Shown here: one piece after another, positions 15,854-17,561 of the stretch
Numbering within the stretch: position 1 is the stretch's first letter
How the letters are laid out: every line of letters begins with the position of its first letter
NCBI GenBank assembly: GCA_013812385.1
Contig: JACCTM010000094.1
Coordinates: forward strand, 1 to 17,561
Reading direction: 5' to 3'
From: Geodermatophilaceae bacterium
Lineage (GTDB): Bacteria > Actinomycetota > Actinomycetes > Mycobacteriales > Geodermatophilaceae
DNA: 17,561 nt
Made by a program: the position numbers and the translations under genes
Notes under the pieces: generated by a model
What the model was told of the DNA's origin: nothing
The model's input: only the letters and a program-made list of their open reading frames with translations
Database searches by the model: none

Positions 15854-17561
15854 GTGCTGCTGCGGATGTCGACCCTGTTCGTCCGGACCCTGCGCGAGGA
15901 CCCGGCCGACGCCGAGATCCCGAGCCACCGGTTGCTGGTCCGCGCCGGATACATCCGGCGGGCTGCTGCCGGCGGATACACCTGGCTGCCATTGGGTTAC
16001 CGGGTCTATCGCAACGTCGAGCGGATCGTGCGCGAGGAGATGGACCGGATGGGCGGCCAGGAGGTGCACTTCCCGGCGCTGCTTCCGCGCGAGCCCTATG
16101 AGGCCAGTGGCCGCTGGACCGAGTACGGGGACAACGTGTTCCGGGTCAGGGACCGCCGCGGTGCAGACCACATGCTGGCGCCGACGCACGAGGAGATGTT
16201 CACCCTCCTGGTGAAGGACCTCTACTCGTCGTACAAGGATCTCCCGCTGTGGATCTATCAGATCCAGACGAAGTTCCGCGACGAAGCGCGGCCGCGGGCC
16301 GGCCTGCTGCGGCTGCGCGAGTTCGTCATGAAGGACTCCTACTCCTTCGACACCCACGACGCCGGACTCGATGCGTCCTATGCCGCGCATCGTGCGGCCT
16401 ACATCGCCACCTTCGACCGGCTCGGCCTGGACTACGTGATCGTCTCGGCGATGTCCGGTGCGATGGGCGGCTCGCGCAGCGAGGAGTTCCTGCACCCCAA
16501 CGAGGTCGGCGAGGACACCTTCGTCCGGAGCGCCGGCGGGTACGCCGCGAACGTCGAGGCGGTACGGACGCCGGTGCCCGACCCCATCCCGTACGGCGAC
16601 CTCCCGTCGGCCCACGTCGAGGACACGCCCGACACCCCGACCATCGACACTCTCGTGACCTTGGCCAATGAGCGGTTCCCACGTACGGATCGGTCCTGGT
16701 CTGCCGGTGACACGCTGAAGAACGTGCTGGTCATGCTTGCGCATCCCGACGGCACCCGGGAGCCCCTGGCCATCGGCCTGCCCGGCGATCGCGAAGTGGA
16801 CGCCAAGCGTCTTGAGGCCCAGGTAGACCCGGCGACTGTCGAAACGTTCACCGAGGCCGACTTCGCAGCCAATCCGGCACTGGTCAAGGGCTACATCGGC
16901 CCGGCCGCGCTGGGCGAGAAATCATCCAGCGGTATCCGCTATCTCGTGGACCCGCGCGTCGTGGTCGGCACCCGTTGGCTGACCGGTGCCAACGAGGCGG
17001 GCCAACACGTCTTCGATCTGGTGTGTGGCCGCGACTTCACCCCGGACGGGGGGATCGAGGCAGCCGCGATCAAGGCCGGGGACCCGGCCCCGGACGGATC
17101 CGGACCACTCGAGCTGGCACGCGGGATCGAGATCGGGCACATCTTCCAACTCGGTCGCAAGTACGCCGAGGCGCTGGATCTCAACGTCCTCGACGAAAAC
17201 GGGAAGCTCGTGACGGTGACCATGGGCTCGTACGGCATCGGGGTGTCCCGGGCCGTGGCCGCTATCGCCGAGTCCACCCACGACGAGTCGGGCCTGTGCT
17301 GGCCGCGAGAGGTCTCGCCGGCCGACGTCCATATCGTGGCGACCGGCAAAGATCCTGCCGTCTTCGAAGCCGCCGACCTGCTGGCGGCCGAACTCGTGGA
17401 TGCGGGGCTGACCGTGCTCTACGACGACCGGCGGAAGGTCAGTCCGGGGATCAAGTTCACCGACGCCGAGCTGATCGGGATACCCAGCATCGTCACTGTC
17501 GGCCGGAGATTGGCCGACGGCGTCATGGAGTTCCGGGACAGGCGGACCGACGAACGCAAAG
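15854..17561 (+). CDS. proS: Prolyl-tRNA synthetase, bacterial type (3' end beyond window)
   Basis: ProRS charges tRNA-Pro with proline in the cytoplasm. 569 residues are visible, and the frame has no stop up to the window edge. Class II motifs are clear: motif 1 region YTWLPLGYRVYRNVERIV, THEEMFTLL, motif 2 QTKFRDEARPRAG and FVMKDSYSFD. Motif 3 is MGSYGIGVSR, near base 17225. The ~170 residues between motifs 2 and 3 contain the bacterial editing (INS) domain, including LAHPDG and RYLVDPRVVVGTRWLTGANE. The anticodon-binding domain follows from about 17330 (ADVHIVATG, later LYDDRRKVSPGIKF). I chose GTG 15854 (VLLRMSTLF) because M. tuberculosis ProS starts with the similar MITRMSELF; ATG 15866 is the alternative. 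By family length only about 20 residues are missing. It is divergent from the S41 gene. Confidence 0.96.
   Translation, partial: MLLRMSTLFVRTLREDPADAEIPSHRLLVRAGYIRRAAAGGYTWLPLGYRVYRNVERIVREEMDRMGGQEVHFPALLPREPYEASGRWTEYGDNVFRVRDRRGADHMLAPTHEEMFTLLVKDLYSSYKDLPLWIYQIQTKFRDEARPRAGLLRLREFVMKDSYSFDTHDAGLDASYAAHRAAYIATFDRLGLDYVIVSAMSGAMGGSRSEEFLHPNEVGEDTFVRSAGGYAANVEAVRTPVPDPIPYGDLPSAHVEDTPDTPTIDTLVTLANERFPRTDRSWSAGDTLKNVLVMLAHPDGTREPLAIGLPGDREVDAKRLEAQVDPATVETFTEADFAANPALVKGYIGPAALGEKSSSGIRYLVDPRVVVGTRWLTGANEAGQHVFDLVCGRDFTPDGGIEAAAIKAGDPAPDGSGPLELARGIEIGHIFQLGRKYAEALDLNVLDENGKLVTVTMGSYGIGVSRAVAAIAESTHDESGLCWPREVSPADVHIVATGKDPAVFEAADLLAAELVDAGLTVLYDDRRKVSPGIKFTDAELIGIPSIVTVGRRLADGVMEFRDRRTDERK

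Noticed and set aside
15776..16744. 322-codon minus-strand open frame inside proS
   Set aside because: proS is unmistakable on the plus strand here; the minus frame has shadow composition.

Overview
The window is high-GC DNA. Its core genes (smc, ftsY, ffh, an Rv2915c-type amidohydrolase, a bacterial-type proS) and its use of GTG/TTG starts point to the chromosome of an actinobacterium (Actinomycetota). I cannot name the genus from sequence alone. There are no tRNA or rRNA genes, no CRISPR array and no recognisable transposase.

Layout. (1) 1-1618: 3' half of smc. (2) 1624-3161, minus strand: tauE/safE-type permease followed by an endonuclease/exonuclease/phosphatase (EEP) enzyme, lying between smc and ftsY. 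(3) 3241-4395: ftsY, followed by a near-perfect palindrome. (4) 4488-5025: a small secreted or membrane-anchored hypothetical gene that looks frameshifted. (5) 5026-6687, minus: PhoD-like metallophosphatase without a signal peptide. (6) 6698-9320, minus: an ECF-type nickel/cobalt importer in the order cbiM-cbiN-cbiQ-cbiO with overlapping genes. A Nur-box-like operator sits upstream, directly beside a leaderless-type -10. (7) 9558-9815: 5' remnant of amtB with a good ribosome site, two one-base deletions and no 3' three quarters. (8) 9819-10811, minus: EamA/DMT permease. (9) 10959-11192: small cysteine-rich protein. (10) 11159-11914, minus: GH25 lysozyme broken by one in-frame TAG. (11) 12138-14790: ffh and a coupled amidohydrolase. 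(12) 14780-15766, minus: S41 peptidase-like protein. (13) 15854 to the end: proS, open at the window edge.

Main reading. In many actinobacteria, for example Mycobacterium tuberculosis, the order is smc-ftsY-amt-glnB-glnD-ffh-Rv2915c. Here both flanks of that block survive, but the ammonium transporter/PII/uridylyltransferase cassette has decayed to an N-terminal scrap of amtB. No glnB or glnD is visible before ffh. The space is now filled by accessory genes: phosphatase, nickel importer, permease, cysteine-rich protein and broken lysozyme. Essential genes are intact while three accessory loci carry lesions, which suggests real decay more than random sequencing error. Raw reads would have to settle the single-base cases.

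I see no clearly new multi-gene system. The best leads are the eroded nitrogen cassette, the nickel operon whose predicted operator adjoins a leaderless promoter, the single-nonsense lysozyme and the small cysteine-rich protein.
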